From assembly GCA_011033025.1 (NCBI GenBank), contig WFMF01000648.1:16508-80507 (forward strand): a stretch of DNA of 64,000 bases, read 5' to 3'. Every line of letters begins with the position of its first letter. Within the stretch, counting starts at the first letter, position 1. The notes under the pieces are model-generated. The model made no database searches. It was given only the letters and a program-made list of their open reading frames with translations, and was not told the origin of the DNA. The translations under genes and the position numbers were made by a program. Below, in pieces: positions 1-10,785 of this stretch. The stretch is from Beroe forskalii. Taxonomy: Eukaryota > Ctenophora > Nuda > Beroida > Beroidae.

Positions 1-1183
1 AGTGAGGCGGGAGTCTAGGTCTCGGGTTCATGGATTGCAAGTAGTTGTCTATGAAAGCAATGTAACGGTCTGACAAGGCGAGGGGGTCTACGGTTTCCAG
101 AAGACGATCAAAGAGATCCTGGCATTCGTTGAAGGAACGGTCACTGTTCTGGAGCCAAGCAATGGTTATTTCGATTTTAGCAAACTCGGGATAGGGGCAC
201 AGTGGGCTACACAGTCTTTCCATGACATCTTGGGAGAACGTCGTCCATTTGGACAGATCCATCTTATATGACGATAGCTGAGCATTGAGCGATGGTCCGA
301 GGGGCTCTGGATTCTTTTTCGGTGATTTTACTGGAACAACTTGCCAGCCTTGTGATTTAGATTTGTCATCTTGCGACTCCGTCTCCTCCTTCGATGTGAT
401 AACAAGTTTTTCGAATCCTGTCGGGGAACAGCGAGGAGGGTTTTCAACTTTCTCAAATCCATTCTGAGTACAGCTAACTGCTGTTTCGAGTTTCTGAGAA
501 CTTGGCGGAGAACTGCTGACGGGTATTTGAAGCTTTTCGAATCCAGGCGGAGAACTACTGACTGGCATCTGAAGATGTTCGAATCCAGGGGGAGAACTGC
601 TGACTGGTATTTGAAGTTTTTCAAATCCCGGAGGAGAACTGCTAACTGGTAAATCAAGTTTTTCAAATCCCGGAGGGGAGGAACTACTAGGAATTTTTTG
701 TAGTTTAAATCCTGGAGGAGAGGAGCTTGTAGAAGTCTCAATATGCTTCTCGAACCCCGGTGGAGGACTGCTGTGATTTATTGATGATAACGAGTCACCA
801 TATTCCTTGCAAGTTCCATTAAGCCGCTTAGAAGAAGACAAATCACCATTAATGAGCGCCTCACTAGAGTAAACATTGTCAGTATGGAGGTAACTGTTCA
901 GAGCAGTGCCGTTAACCACATTGGGATGCCCGTTCGTACGAGTGTGAAGTCCGTCAACGGGCCGGCACACAGTGAAATCAATGCTGTCGATGAATCGCAG
1001 TGTTTTGGGACTGTTCGCTTCGTTGAGAATCTTCTCGGACTCCGAGCGTAATCCGCAACTCTCCATCCACACCGCACAGAGGTTCAGCAGTTCGGTGATC
1101 TGGAACTTAGCGCTGACCTTGAGGAAGACGGCCACGTTCCCGGGGTCAAGCACCACACTTCCACCGTACAGCAGCTCCAGGCA
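1..1183 (-). CDS. BTB/POZ protein, second exon with SSPPGFE repeats (partial)
   Basis: One continuous open frame of about 394 codons from the acceptor at 1183 to the window edge, with no stop, so the gene continues to the left. It opens CLELLYGGSVVLDPGNV, the canonical BTB 'lLeflYtG.v.l...nv' segment, then AKFQITELLNLC, completing the domain begun at 1573-1815. Next comes a Ser/Asn-rich linker, then about eight 13-16 residue repeats with core SSPPGFEKLQIPV between roughly 315 and 775, and finally a charged segment with KSPKKN and a helical C-terminal region rich in Leu and Asp. The repeats grow more divergent toward the C-terminus, as expected for an old tandem expansion. A proline/phenylalanine repeat of this kind suggests a docking array; that is inference. 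No close family is recognised beyond BTB. Confidence 0.75.
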
Positions 1184-1572
1184 CTGAAACCGATACGTTA
1201 ATTGATTAATCATGGCAAAGGTCTGTGCGGCAGCATTCTGTGTTATACGTCGCTTTGTCAGACGTTGTCTGACCCCTTCGCCTTCGCTTAAATTAGAGAA
1301 CCAAAATTACAGAGCCAATTTACCCAATATGCTAGCAAATCACAAAAACAGTGTCAGATTTCCGATCAGCCATTCTAACGAAACGTTAGAAAAGATGATG
1401 ACCCGCGTGTTGACTCTCTCACAAAACACCACCATGCTCACGGAAAATAGGCGGTTATATCGATCAATTTAGCAGCGTGCACACTGTCAATGAAGTCATT
1501 GTGACCGTCTATTCATTGTGAGCGTATATTATACTTGTACTACCTGCAACTCCCCAAACACCACTTTATTAC

Positions 1573-1815
1573 CTGGTGAAGTTGATCTGCTCTGCCGTTG
1601 AACCCGTCCAGGACCACCTCGTCCTGCTGTAGGACGGTGCGGTGGAGGACCACGCTCCGTGCCGCAAGGATGGTACCACTACACGAGATACAGACCCCGT
1701 CCGACAACACCAGCCCCACCGTCTCGTGCACCCCCTGATCCACGAACCTCGAGATGTCACCGACAGGGGACAGAGATATCAACATCGGGAGCTGGGCAAG
1801 CGAGTTATTAGCCAT
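1573..1815 (-). CDS. BTB/POZ protein, first coding exon
   Basis: First coding exon, read on the minus strand from ATG at 1815 (81 codons). It ends LHQ, followed by a GT donor (GTAATA). Residues about 26-81 read as the first half of a BTB/POZ fold: a dVgLvLsDG strand pair, then TILAARSVVL, matching the family's 'iLaarS' helix, then a DEVVLDGF strand. The next exon (1-1183) supplies the rest of the fold in phase 0, and the 389-bp intron between them ends TTTCAG. BTB domains dimerise and often serve as Cullin-3 adaptors or transcription-factor scaffolds; which applies here cannot be seen. The domain assignment is from pattern recognition; the splice join is seen directly. Confidence 0.75.
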
Positions 1816-2477
1816 TGGTAAAGATTATCGTACTGATAATAAATAACAGATTAACATCCCATCATTCAGTTACGATCATTCAGATACGAAAAAAGTGGAA
1901 AAAGATAGTGAAACCGTGAAAAGGCTTCCATTCAGTTTTCTGCGCTTATCATCCACCTGTTGATGACTGGAAGTAACATCAGTCATCAACAGAAGTCAGA
2001 AAAAGAGGACAAAGGAAGATTGAATTCTCTATGTGGGCTTATATATGCACTAAAAGAAAGCAAGTCGCAACAAAACACAGAGACATAAGTTCATTGAATC
2101 ACTGCAACTTAATGTACTGTGTTTTGTCGATCAAAATATTGTAGATACACTGGATAGACTGATAGAAATAAAGAAAACTGTACGGAATGATAGGGATCAT
2201 AAACAAACAAATAGGGGCTAATTACATTTGTGGTTTAATCATTTAAGCACCGAATGGGCAACCCATACTAATTTTACACGCTATCAATCCCCGTTTGACA
2301 AGCATGTAGGAATTGTGTAAAATATGCAACAATTAAAGCCAATGTTAATTTGATTGGTGCGAGATGTAATGCCCGTATCCAAAGCTCATCGAAAATCAAA
2401 TCGTTCGTCAAAGCACAATGAAGTGACGAAGTGGTGTCAGTTCGTCATACAGGAACAGGTGTCAGTTCGTCATAGTA
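1816..2477. other. AT-rich upstream region of the BTB gene
   Basis: About 660 bases upstream of the minus-strand BTB start codon, presumably promoter and 5' UTR of that gene. From about 2398 there are scattered copies of TGACGAA / TTCGTCA in both orientations. I see no coding exon or TATA box that I would defend. Confidence 0.4.
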
Positions 2478-2513
2478 GTGTTGTGACGAACTGATTTCAT
2501 TTCGTCACAACAC
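2478..2513. repeat. Perfect 13-bp inverted repeat in a TGACGAA cluster
   Basis: GTGTTGTGACGAA and its exact reverse complement TTCGTCACAACAC flank a 10-bp loop. The surrounding 2400-2550 carries at least five further TGACGAA/TTCGTCA copies, some within longer units of the form GGTGTCAGTTCGTCAT. Confidence 0.7.
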
Positions 2514-2561
2514 AGTGAAGTGACGAAAAGGTGTCACTTTGTCATAGCAGAGCGGTAATTA

Positions 2562-3129
2562 CATGGGTGGAGCAGGAGCCGGGGACAGGGGGTTTTTTCC
2601 CCGGCTCCATTTATGGAGCCGGGGAATAGTATCCTTTTTCCCCGGCTCAAATTTGACTAAATTTTCAACCTCATTGTCCAGCTTTGAGCCTTAATTTTCA
2701 TGTTACACTTTCTGGCCAATCTTTGTTATTTCAAGGTCAACTTACCTTGACCAAATAAGATTATGACCATCATTAACCGATACTAACTAGATTCAGTGCA
2801 GTTACTGTAGATGACTCTGTCATTTGATAGACAGTTATTCATAGGTAATTCAGTGCGATAACCCAACATCATGATGTCACTCCCATTTGTCAATAATTTT
2901 AGATATGCTGTAACGTGAGAACATGAAGATTAGAAGACGTGATTGCTTTAGGAAAACAAACATCCTTGGGACTGGGAGTGGAAAGCTAATGTTTCATACA
3001 ACTACATTACTGTGTCATAAGTGATCAAAAGTGTTTTCGGGCTGCTGTAATTGAATTACTATAATTAAATTAGCCTAAATATTCGAGGGAAAATTCCCCG
3101 GCTCAAAAATCAACTTTGCTCCACCGTTG
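2562..3129. mobile_element. hAT-like MITE with 8-bp target duplication
   Basis: The element is bounded by inverted termini CATGGGTGGAGCA (left) and, read inward from the right, CAACGGTGGAGCA. It is flanked by an identical 8-bp direct repeat GGTAATTA at 2554-2561 and 3130-3137. An 8-bp duplication and CA-starting termini fit the hAT superfamily. Subterminal copies of GAGCCGGGGA occur in both orientations (about 2576-2650 and 3092-3101), as hAT transposases often bind. There is no coding capacity, so it is non-autonomous. Confidence 0.75.
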
Positions 3130-3137
3130 GGTAATTA

Positions 3138-4177
3138 TCGTCGTTGTTGAAAGAATTCAACTGAATTGAAACATTGATCCCCGATATATAAAAGCTAGAA
3201 ATATAATCGCGCGCGTACATGCGCGCGAAGTTAAAACAAAAGGTCACATTCAAGAGGTGAGGCGAGGGCGCGTTACGTCCAAACTTCACAAGTGTACCAT
3301 GAACACTGGCAGCATTGTTACAGGTACCTAATTATGGTGCTTCTTATCTGGTAACAATTGAATCAAAAGGCGTTTACATTGCAACAAACAGACAAAGGTG
3401 CAGAGTGACTCCTGTTAGAAGCCCCACTGGTCCCTGCTTAATTAGCTTGGAGTCGTTGAGCTAGTGAACACTGTTTCTTAAATCACATCTGCTTCACACA
3501 CTGACAGCTGACGATTGGACGCGTTTAATTGAAAATCTCTGATAAATTTCGGAAACGATCAGCAACGATCTGATAACGGAGCAAGATGATGGGCCCACCT
3601 TGAGGTTTGAATAAGTGCCACAATAATGAAATCAAGGTACGGGTGGGATGCATTCCACCAAAAATAAGAATGCTTCTAAGTATTCACTAGGAATGGGGCG
3701 CTGAATTAGCGATTGTATAGAGGTATAGGTACAATTGGACAACAATAATGACGTATGGTGCAATCAGATCAATGTCGAGTTCGACAGCTGCACGGTGAAT
3801 CCTGTAGAATAACCTTGATACAAGAGTAAGTATACATTAGTACAAACGTAGAGTTGATCAGCGAAAGCTGCCGGTGGGGTATCGACTATCTTGCGTTCGG
3901 TTTGCAGCACATTTCAATAACTTTGTAACACTATCAATCGGTTCAGTGAAAACACATAAAGTGACAGCTGTAACATTGCAGGAGGACACTAGGGATTGAC
4001 GGAAACTGTCAAAAGTTTGGTAGTAAAAGACTAGCAAGTTTCCTTTTTGGATGGTTGCCTGTGAGCTAAAAATAGATGTAACACATGATATGTGAAGTGA
4101 AATTAAAAGTAGTAAAATCAAATGTAATAAAGTATGTAATACGTTATGGTGTGAAATATAACGTTGAAACAAACAGG
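3138..4177. other. Noncoding stretch
   Basis: No exon or known element recognised. There is a short alternating purine-pyrimidine run of CG/CA steps near 3209-3230. Confidence 0.4.
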
Positions 4178-4690
4178 TCTAAGACCTGTTCTAGACAGGA
4201 GCTCCAAGGAGCTATTGCTCGAACAATTGTTCGGGCAAGCGTTACTTTCTAGACAGGATGACCCTTCACGCTTACCCGAGCAATCATTGGATTCGAAAAT
4301 CTTTCTAGACAGAGTTGCTCGAGCTATAGCTCCTATCAGAGCATCTCTAATATCACGTGCATAAGGAAGGAATAATGTAACAATAACAAAACAGGTAATA
4401 CGTCACTGCAATCAACTATGAATCAGCTTCCTATTTCACGTTGTGTCATGATACGATCCACGACAGGGTCACGTATCAGGGAGAGCTATTGCCCGGCAAG
4501 AGTGCTTTCTAGACAAGAATGATTGCCCGAGCTATTGCTCGAGCAATTGCTCGGGTAATACCAACTATTACCCGAGCTATTGCTCGAGCAATAGCTCGGG
4601 CAAGCGAAAAACCCCATTCTAGACAGGCTTGCTCGAGCAATTGCTCGAGCAATAGCTCCTCAAAATTCCCTGTCTAGAACGGGTCTTAGA
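4178..4690. mobile_element. Palindrome-rich MITE-like element
   Basis: The left end TCTAAGACCTGTTCTAGACA and the reverse complement of the right end (4669-4690) match with one mismatch over 22 bp. The interior consists largely of repeated CTCGAGCAATAGCTCGGG-type palindromes separated by TTCTAGACAGG boxes, so it can fold on itself at several scales. No target duplication is clear and there is no coding capacity. Best described as a foldback or MITE-type element of unknown superfamily. Confidence 0.65.
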
Positions 4691-7600
4691 CGGTGTTACG
4701 CACTTTACGCAGCAATAAAGTAAGTAAACGGAATGAGTTCGCGATCTTATCTGATACTTCTGAATGAAGAGGTAAATGTCCTGACGGCTAACGCTAATAT
4801 TAAATGATATGTTTGCATATTTGAGAAGCTTTAATTTACAAAACTCATTGCTATCTAAGTGTCGAACGCAAATAATATAATATGGAAATGATCAATTTGA
4901 ATTTCATCCGAAAAGACATGGAAAATAAATACCTAAGACTAGAAGTAATACACAAGACGTCATTGCTCCAATTCCAAGCGATAGGCTCGAATTTCGTGGT
5001 ATTGGATTTGATAACTGATCAGTACTAGGTAATTGGAAACAGTAGTTCTAATTGAGTATTCGATAATCAACTGTTAAATGCTTCTTAATTAGGTGCAAAA
5101 GATAACAAAAAACTCAAGGTTCATGACTCAGACATAACTTGCTGTCTAATTAGTTTCAATGTGGTGGATCAATTTGAAATAGAAGTTACGAAGTTAGAAG
5201 TAGGAAGCGAAAAATCCAGACATGATAATATCAAAATCAGCCACCGGAAAATCTTGCGGTGATGTGACTTTTGAGACTGTATTGCAGCTTGAGATACATT
5301 ATAAAGACACACCTCATGTTACGTCACGGAACCTATCAACCGGTTGGGACTCAGTTTCGTGAGTTCGAGAAAGGGGAATCATTTTGGAATTTCTGAGACA
5401 CACTGTACCACGTACGTACGTGTAATATTGTTCAATCAGTATCACCTACGCACAAATGGCGGTCGTGTGGAAATTTCAGAAGGCGTTCGCAGAACTGGCG
5501 ATATTATTGTACAGCAATAAAACCTACATGGTTTAAACCGGATTTAACTTACCTAATATTGCTGACGTTTGTTCTTCAGGGGAAGTTCCAAGGAAGGGCA
5601 GCTATATTCCGTAGAGTTGAAGTATCATTAACCTGAACCCTAGTGAGGGGAGATCTTGGGTGACTAATAGTTGTACGCCTAATTAATAACGTGTTCAATC
5701 AATAGGTTTCAATGAGTTTTATGCTTTTTTGACTTTGATGGAGGAATGAACTTCTTAATGCATACAATAACGAATTTCTATAGACCTTTAAACTAGATGA
5801 CAACAGACATCATTCTTGCTTTCTAAGAGTGGAACTGGAAAAGAGATTCTCAAATAATGGCTTTATGGTGAAGATTGACTCATTTGCTAAGCTGGTTCTA
5901 ACCCATTAAGTATTTAATTGATCATTCCTTCTGTATTGGTGTGACCATTGGTGTAAAAATGGATACCTACTCATTACTTCATTATCACTTGATTTTTCAT
6001 CGATCCGACTTTTATTAAGTATTTTTTAAACAGACTTTGAAAGGATCAAAATGTATCCTTTTTCATTTTGAAAAGTTTCTTAAATAGTACGTGTCCTAGA
6101 TTCGATTATTAGATAGGTACTAACAGAACTTAATTCACAAAACTAAGGTATTCGAGATGATATTATATTTGCAACGATTCGTATCATAATTTTAATCTAA
6201 TCTAGTAATCTGTGAGATAATTTGTGTCATAATTTCACTCTTATCTGTTATCCCATTACAATTATGAATAATGAATAATGAATAGAAATATAGAACTGAT
6301 ACAGAAAGATATTCTCAAGTTCTAATTTATTTTATTATACTTGAAGCTCTGATCTTAATAACACAATAAAAAACAGAACCTATCTTAAATTCTTAAATTG
6401 TTTCAAAACAATAAAACTCAGTATATGACATAGGACGTAATTTTGTATGTAAAATAGTTAGCTATCAATTGGGGTTTAATAAACATAGTATTATGACTTA
6501 TCAAACTCGTTTCCGACATTTTCCGACTTGATGTTAAGTATTTTCTTTTTAACAGTACCGACTGTAGCAAAAGTTTTTCGATCAAAATGTATCCTTTTCC
6601 ATTTCTCACATTACAAAAGTTACTATATTATATTATGATATAAACGGTACCTAGGTATATATTGATATGATTGGTGGGCTATAACATATTACTTCAGCAT
6701 GCTTTTTGGCCATATTTTCAACACCCTTCCGTCATCATCTGTCAGCATAAGCTGATCCCCTCCCTTCAGCATTGGTCAACCCCCTCGTTGAAAACAAATT
6801 TTTCATAAGGCACATTTTCGTATTATCGAGCATCAGAAACGAGGAATCTAGCATTTCCAAGAAAAAATAGATCAAGAGTTTTATTAAAGTTAGCTAAACT
6901 CATGATTTAGGTGACATAGCTATAGAAAGCTATACCATTACAAATTTGGGGGTTGAATTTTCGAGATTTTTGCACGCAAGACAAGCCCTCACCCCTCCCT
7001 GCCCTGTGTCAGCAGTTGTCTCTACCCCTTCGGTTGCTGACTTAATATGTAACGGCTTTCTTGGAATTCAGAAGCAATAGCCCACAAACCAGTTTGCAGC
7101 TTCCTCGTCCTCGATCAAAACTTCATTTCAAACTATCAAGCCATCGCGAGGTTGTCAATCTAAATACTGATCACCTGATTTTCAACAGTTATTCCATTTC
7201 ATCCCGAAGAAAAAGCCCGTAATTTTATAAGGTAGAATATATAGATGGAAACACTAAAATTTACAAAATAGATAGGTAAGTCAGTAGGTATCAAGTACTC
7301 ATAAACAACTAATATACATCATGAAAATGTATTCCTAACTTTCTAAAGATTAACTCTATTAAATTAGGTTTAAACTTGACTATAGTATAAAATTTATAAA
7401 ACTCTAAACTGTATCATAGAAATTTAAAATCTCCCATTTGGGACCGTTTTAAACAATAAACATATTACGTAATCATCAAGGGGAAGGGGTTTGGGGGTTT
7501 AAATTTAAAAAATGATAACTTGATAAATACCTAGCGTATAGTGATCATATTTTGGAAATTTAAAATGATTACCTAATTGTTTAATTGAAACAATAATGCA

Positions 7601-8499
7601 ACTACTTCAAATATAATTACTGAGGGGGGAGTTAGCCAAATAATGATTACGTAATATACGGACGGTTTCTATCAAAACTTTGTCTCCAGTATAAACATAT
7701 TACAAAAGTACAAACTCCAGAATTAGAATTCTGTAATAGGTTCATTTTGTTTTGACTAGTGAATTTAATAATGGCAGTCTGTAGGAATATTGACACCTCA
7801 ACTTCCGTTTGTCACAAGTTATTTGTCCGCCAACGAAAGACATGCTTATCTCAAAATTTTACAGCGAATCCAATAAGCAGCAGTAAAGTAGTCCTCCTCC
7901 AACCAACTTGACACTATTCTGCTATATAAAACCCTTCAGGCAGCCACACTGCCACTAAGCTTACTGTTATCCTCCTAACTCCACAGTTCTCATTTCACAT
8001 TGCTCGATTAGTACCGTTCACTTTGAAAGTTTGAACCTTGAAGTGAACGTAAGAAGGTCAGTATTCCTGTAGACTTGGAAAATTACACGTATAATTGTAT
8101 AAGCAAAGTACCTTATCGGCCCTCATTTAAGAAAAGGAGTCTTCGGGGTGTAAGTGGCCAAAATTTATTTTTTGCTGACTTTATTTTGCAGTTTGATTTT
8201 TTTCTTCTGCACACTTCTGAATTTTGGATACCCCTCTATCTTTTCCAGCCAAAAACTCTATTTCCAGCAGCTCCCAGTAAGTCCCTATGAAAAATAATAA
8301 AATTCTATGACCGTCGTCAATCAGCTATGGCTAGTGGTAACTTTATTACTTTAAAATTATACCCTAAAATTGGAAACCTAAAAATATCATTCTAGTACCA
8401 GAAATACAAGTAACATGAGCGAATAACATGTAACTTCAATAACCGTAAATTTAACAGGACAGAAAGTTAACCTTTCATATTATATCAATGTGCTAATAA
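4691..8499. other. AT-rich noncoding region
   Basis: About 3.8 kb of AT-rich sequence with stops in all frames. I found no splice-bounded coding exon. It could be intergenic or part of a long intron. Confidence 0.4.
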
Positions 8500-8675
8500 T
8501 AATATAACGGAACGTAGTTGTACTGTTCTTCAAATTGCACGAGGTGAAGCCGAGTGGACATCAGAGCACTGATCGTACGAGGCGAAGCCGCGTGAGATAA
8601 GTACATTAATTTCACGAGGAGAAGCCGAGAGTAATTAATGTTACAGTACCACTACGTGGTGTTCATGTTATATTA
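8500..8675. mobile_element. Short MITE with GAAGCCG boxes
   Basis: Imperfect inverted termini: TAATATAACGGAA...CGTAGTTGTACTG at the left pairs with TAATATAACATGAACACC... read inward from the right. Three internal boxes of the form CACGAGG(T/C/A)GAAGCCG lie at about 8538, 8578 and 8615. There is no coding capacity. Confidence 0.55.
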
Positions 8676-9061
8676 GAGTATTAGCAAATATTGCACCACG
8701 ACACTGTGACACATGCATGTTGTAATTCAGGTGGACATATTATGAGAGTGGTCCAACATTTATCAGACTTTCACGCACAGCATATTTCAAAATATCTAAC
8801 GGTAAATTTAACTATTTCTTAGCAAGTAAGCATGAATTACATCCTGACATCGTAAAATATCTAGCAGTATAAACTTAGGTAAAAATGTAGAAAAAGTGTA
8901 GAAAAGTAAACTAAAAACAAGAATTTACCGACTAACACATAAACACTGAAACACTGTTACTGCAGCATTGACCATTGTTCACATATTATCTTTAACTGGA
9001 AATCATTTTCAGTAAGTTTGAACCGCTTTGCTACATTTGAAAAGTCTCAAGTATAAACCTA

Positions 9062-9109
9062 TAAAAGGATCGGTATAAAAGGATCAGTATAAAAGATCAG
9101 TATAAAGGG
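9062..9109. repeat. Short tandem repeat, about 14-bp unit
   Basis: Four imperfect copies of a GGATC(A/G)GTATAAAA unit, lying directly against the inverted repeat that begins at 9108. Confidence 0.6.
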
Positions 9110-9253
9110 ATCGTTCACATATCAAGAAATCGTTTTTGGCCAATCACCCGTTCCTCTCCTTATTGTTGCACATTAATTGCATATTGTGGTGTAATCATTT
9201 TCAAACCTCCACCCTCCTCCCCCTGGTTGATAACGTAATATGTGAACGATCCC
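9108..9253. mobile_element. 146-bp inverted-repeat element
   Basis: GGGATCGTTCACATAT at 9108-9123 is repeated exactly in inverted orientation at 9238-9253. The size, 16-bp arms and lack of coding suggest a small MITE. No target duplication is evident. Confidence 0.55.
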
Positions 9254-10040
9254 AAACGAGTAAACGATACCTATTGGCATTATTTAATCGAAACCCTATA
9301 AAACTTATTTATTATTCACAGTTCGCCTGATGAAACAATCATTACTTTAGAATTTAAATGGACCCAATAATTCATGATATATAAGTATAACTTTGGAATC
9401 ATTTATGATACCTATCCAAAGTCAGAGATAAAAAAGGTTTAAGATGCTTATCAAAATAATGGTCGTATAGGTATTAGGTATCATGATCATAATATGAAAT
9501 AATATCAAATAATAACCTATCCGGATAAAACCTACTCACATAAGTAAAAATGCTAAAAATCTAAATTACAAATTGATATTAGTGCCTAACAAACGTTACA
9601 CCATAATAAGTTACGCGAAAAGTCCTCAGTGAAACTAAAATAAACACTTCACAGTTCACATGTCATTAGAATTGGAACTTTCAATCTAGTTCACTCATGA
9701 AGATTGGGGATTACAAATGACTACGCTACATGCTATTGTAACCAACAAGACTACCTACAGTCCACTTGATAAGGGAGGGGGATGCAGGGTTTGAATAACT
9801 TGATAACGTAGCATGCGAATGACCCCATATTATTATACCCCCTACGCGACTAAATCCGTTCAAAACGCGACAAAAAGCGCGAGAGAAATGTCGCCGTTCC
9901 CCTAGAACAGGGGGCTTATACTTTTATAGTCATGCTTGGCAGGGAACGTCCCTATTTCACGCCCTCCGCCTCAAATTGATATCCATAATGTACCAATTAT
10001 ACGAACTGTTGGAACATAAAGAAAACGCATTTATCGTCAG
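9254..10040. other. Noncoding stretch
   Basis: No confident exon. GC content rises after about 9840, with CGCGACAAAAAGCGCGAG and similar sequence, possibly because an exon follows at 10041. Confidence 0.35.
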
Positions 10041-10219
10041 TTGGGGCTCAAATCAGAGCCTTAAAAGACGCTATTCTGGAGCAGCTCCAACATCAATCCT
10101 CGCACGAATTACTCTCTATTAACAGGGGCACATCCATCGACATCCCCCCCATCGATAACAATCCAAACGATATAAAATCTAACCCGATGTTACAATCTTT
10201 CCATCAAGAGAGTGGATAA
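10041..10219 (+). CDS. Possible terminal exon, coiled-coil-like peptide
   Basis: After a possible acceptor (TTATCGTCAG at 10031-10040), a frame stays open for 59 codons to TAA at 10217-10219. It begins GAQIRALKDAILEQLQHQ, a strongly helical heptad-like segment, and continues through a polar tail (DIPPIDNN). The peptide looks protein-like, but there is no homology I can name and the acceptor has a weak pyrimidine tract. The facing exon 10230-10475 on the other strand ends only 10 bp away, so both being real would imply overlapping 3' UTRs. One of the two may be spurious. Confidence 0.3.
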
Positions 10220-10229
10220 GTTAGTGCTT

Positions 10230-10475
10230 CTAAATAAGTTCTTGATTTTCAGAGTTTTCCGTGATTTTATCATTCTCAGTGGTGCTCTCAATTTTGGTCG
10301 TTTCTTCAGTTTCCGTGAATCCGTTGCTCTCGGCTGCTACTCCTTCTTGAGGCTGTGGATTGCTGGGTGTTGCTCGTTTAGGAGGATTGGGAGGTGGTAC
10401 AGGTCCCCTTCGGACTGCTGATGCTTCTACTGTCGTCTTAGGAACGTGATTAAACAATTCGTGATGACGCAATAC
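10230..10475 (-). CDS. Terminal exon of a minus-strand gene, Pro-rich then acidic
   Basis: On the minus strand, a good acceptor (CATATTTTCAG) precedes a frame of 81 codons ending in TAG at 10230. The peptide starts VLRHHELFNHVPKTTVEASA, then a basic/proline segment RRGPVPPPNPPKR, then an acidic Glu/Thr-rich tail ending ENQELI. PxPPxPPKR is an SH3-ligand-like motif. Upstream exons must lie to the right, beyond the LINE at 10497-15079, which therefore sits in this gene's intron if the exon is real. No family recognised. Confidence 0.45.
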   Translation of the reverse strand, partial: VLRHHELFNHVPKTTVEASAVRRGPVPPPNPPKRATPSNPQPQEGVAAESNGFTETEETTKIESTTENDKITENSENQELI

Positions 10476-10496
10476 CTGAAAATATGTACAATTAGG

Positions 10497-10680
10497 TTCT
10501 TCTGAAAATTTTTTGTTGTTGTGAAAGATCCAACCGATTCAAGGATTTTTTTGGTTTATTGTTCAATTTTTTGTCTGTCGTTTCTTACTTTCTTCTGAAA
10601 ATTTCTTTTTCTTGTGAAAGATCCATTATCCAACCGGTTTAAGGAATTATTTTGGTTTATATATTGTACTTTGCATTTTG
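10497..10680 (+). repeat. Tandem pair of about 93-bp 5' monomers of the LINE
   Basis: TTCTTCTGAAAATTT...GTGAAAGATCC...CAACCG(A/G)TT(C/T)AAGGA...TTTTGGTTTAT occurs twice, starting at about 10497 and 10590, followed by the LINE's ORF1. Tandem promoter monomers at LINE 5' ends are known from rodent L1; here the promoter role is inferred from position only. Confidence 0.65.
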
Positions 10681-10785
10681 TATCGATTTAGGTAGCTCTC
10701 TTATCTACTTTTGATAACGATATATCAGCTGCTGCTGCATTGCTGTGCGTATAGTATAACACTACAATACAGCATACATTGTACA

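Noticed and set aside
10046..10062. GGCTCAAATCAGAGCC resembling a histone 3' stem-loop
   Set aside because: The stem has a mismatch, the loop is not canonical, and no histone coding sequence lies upstream.
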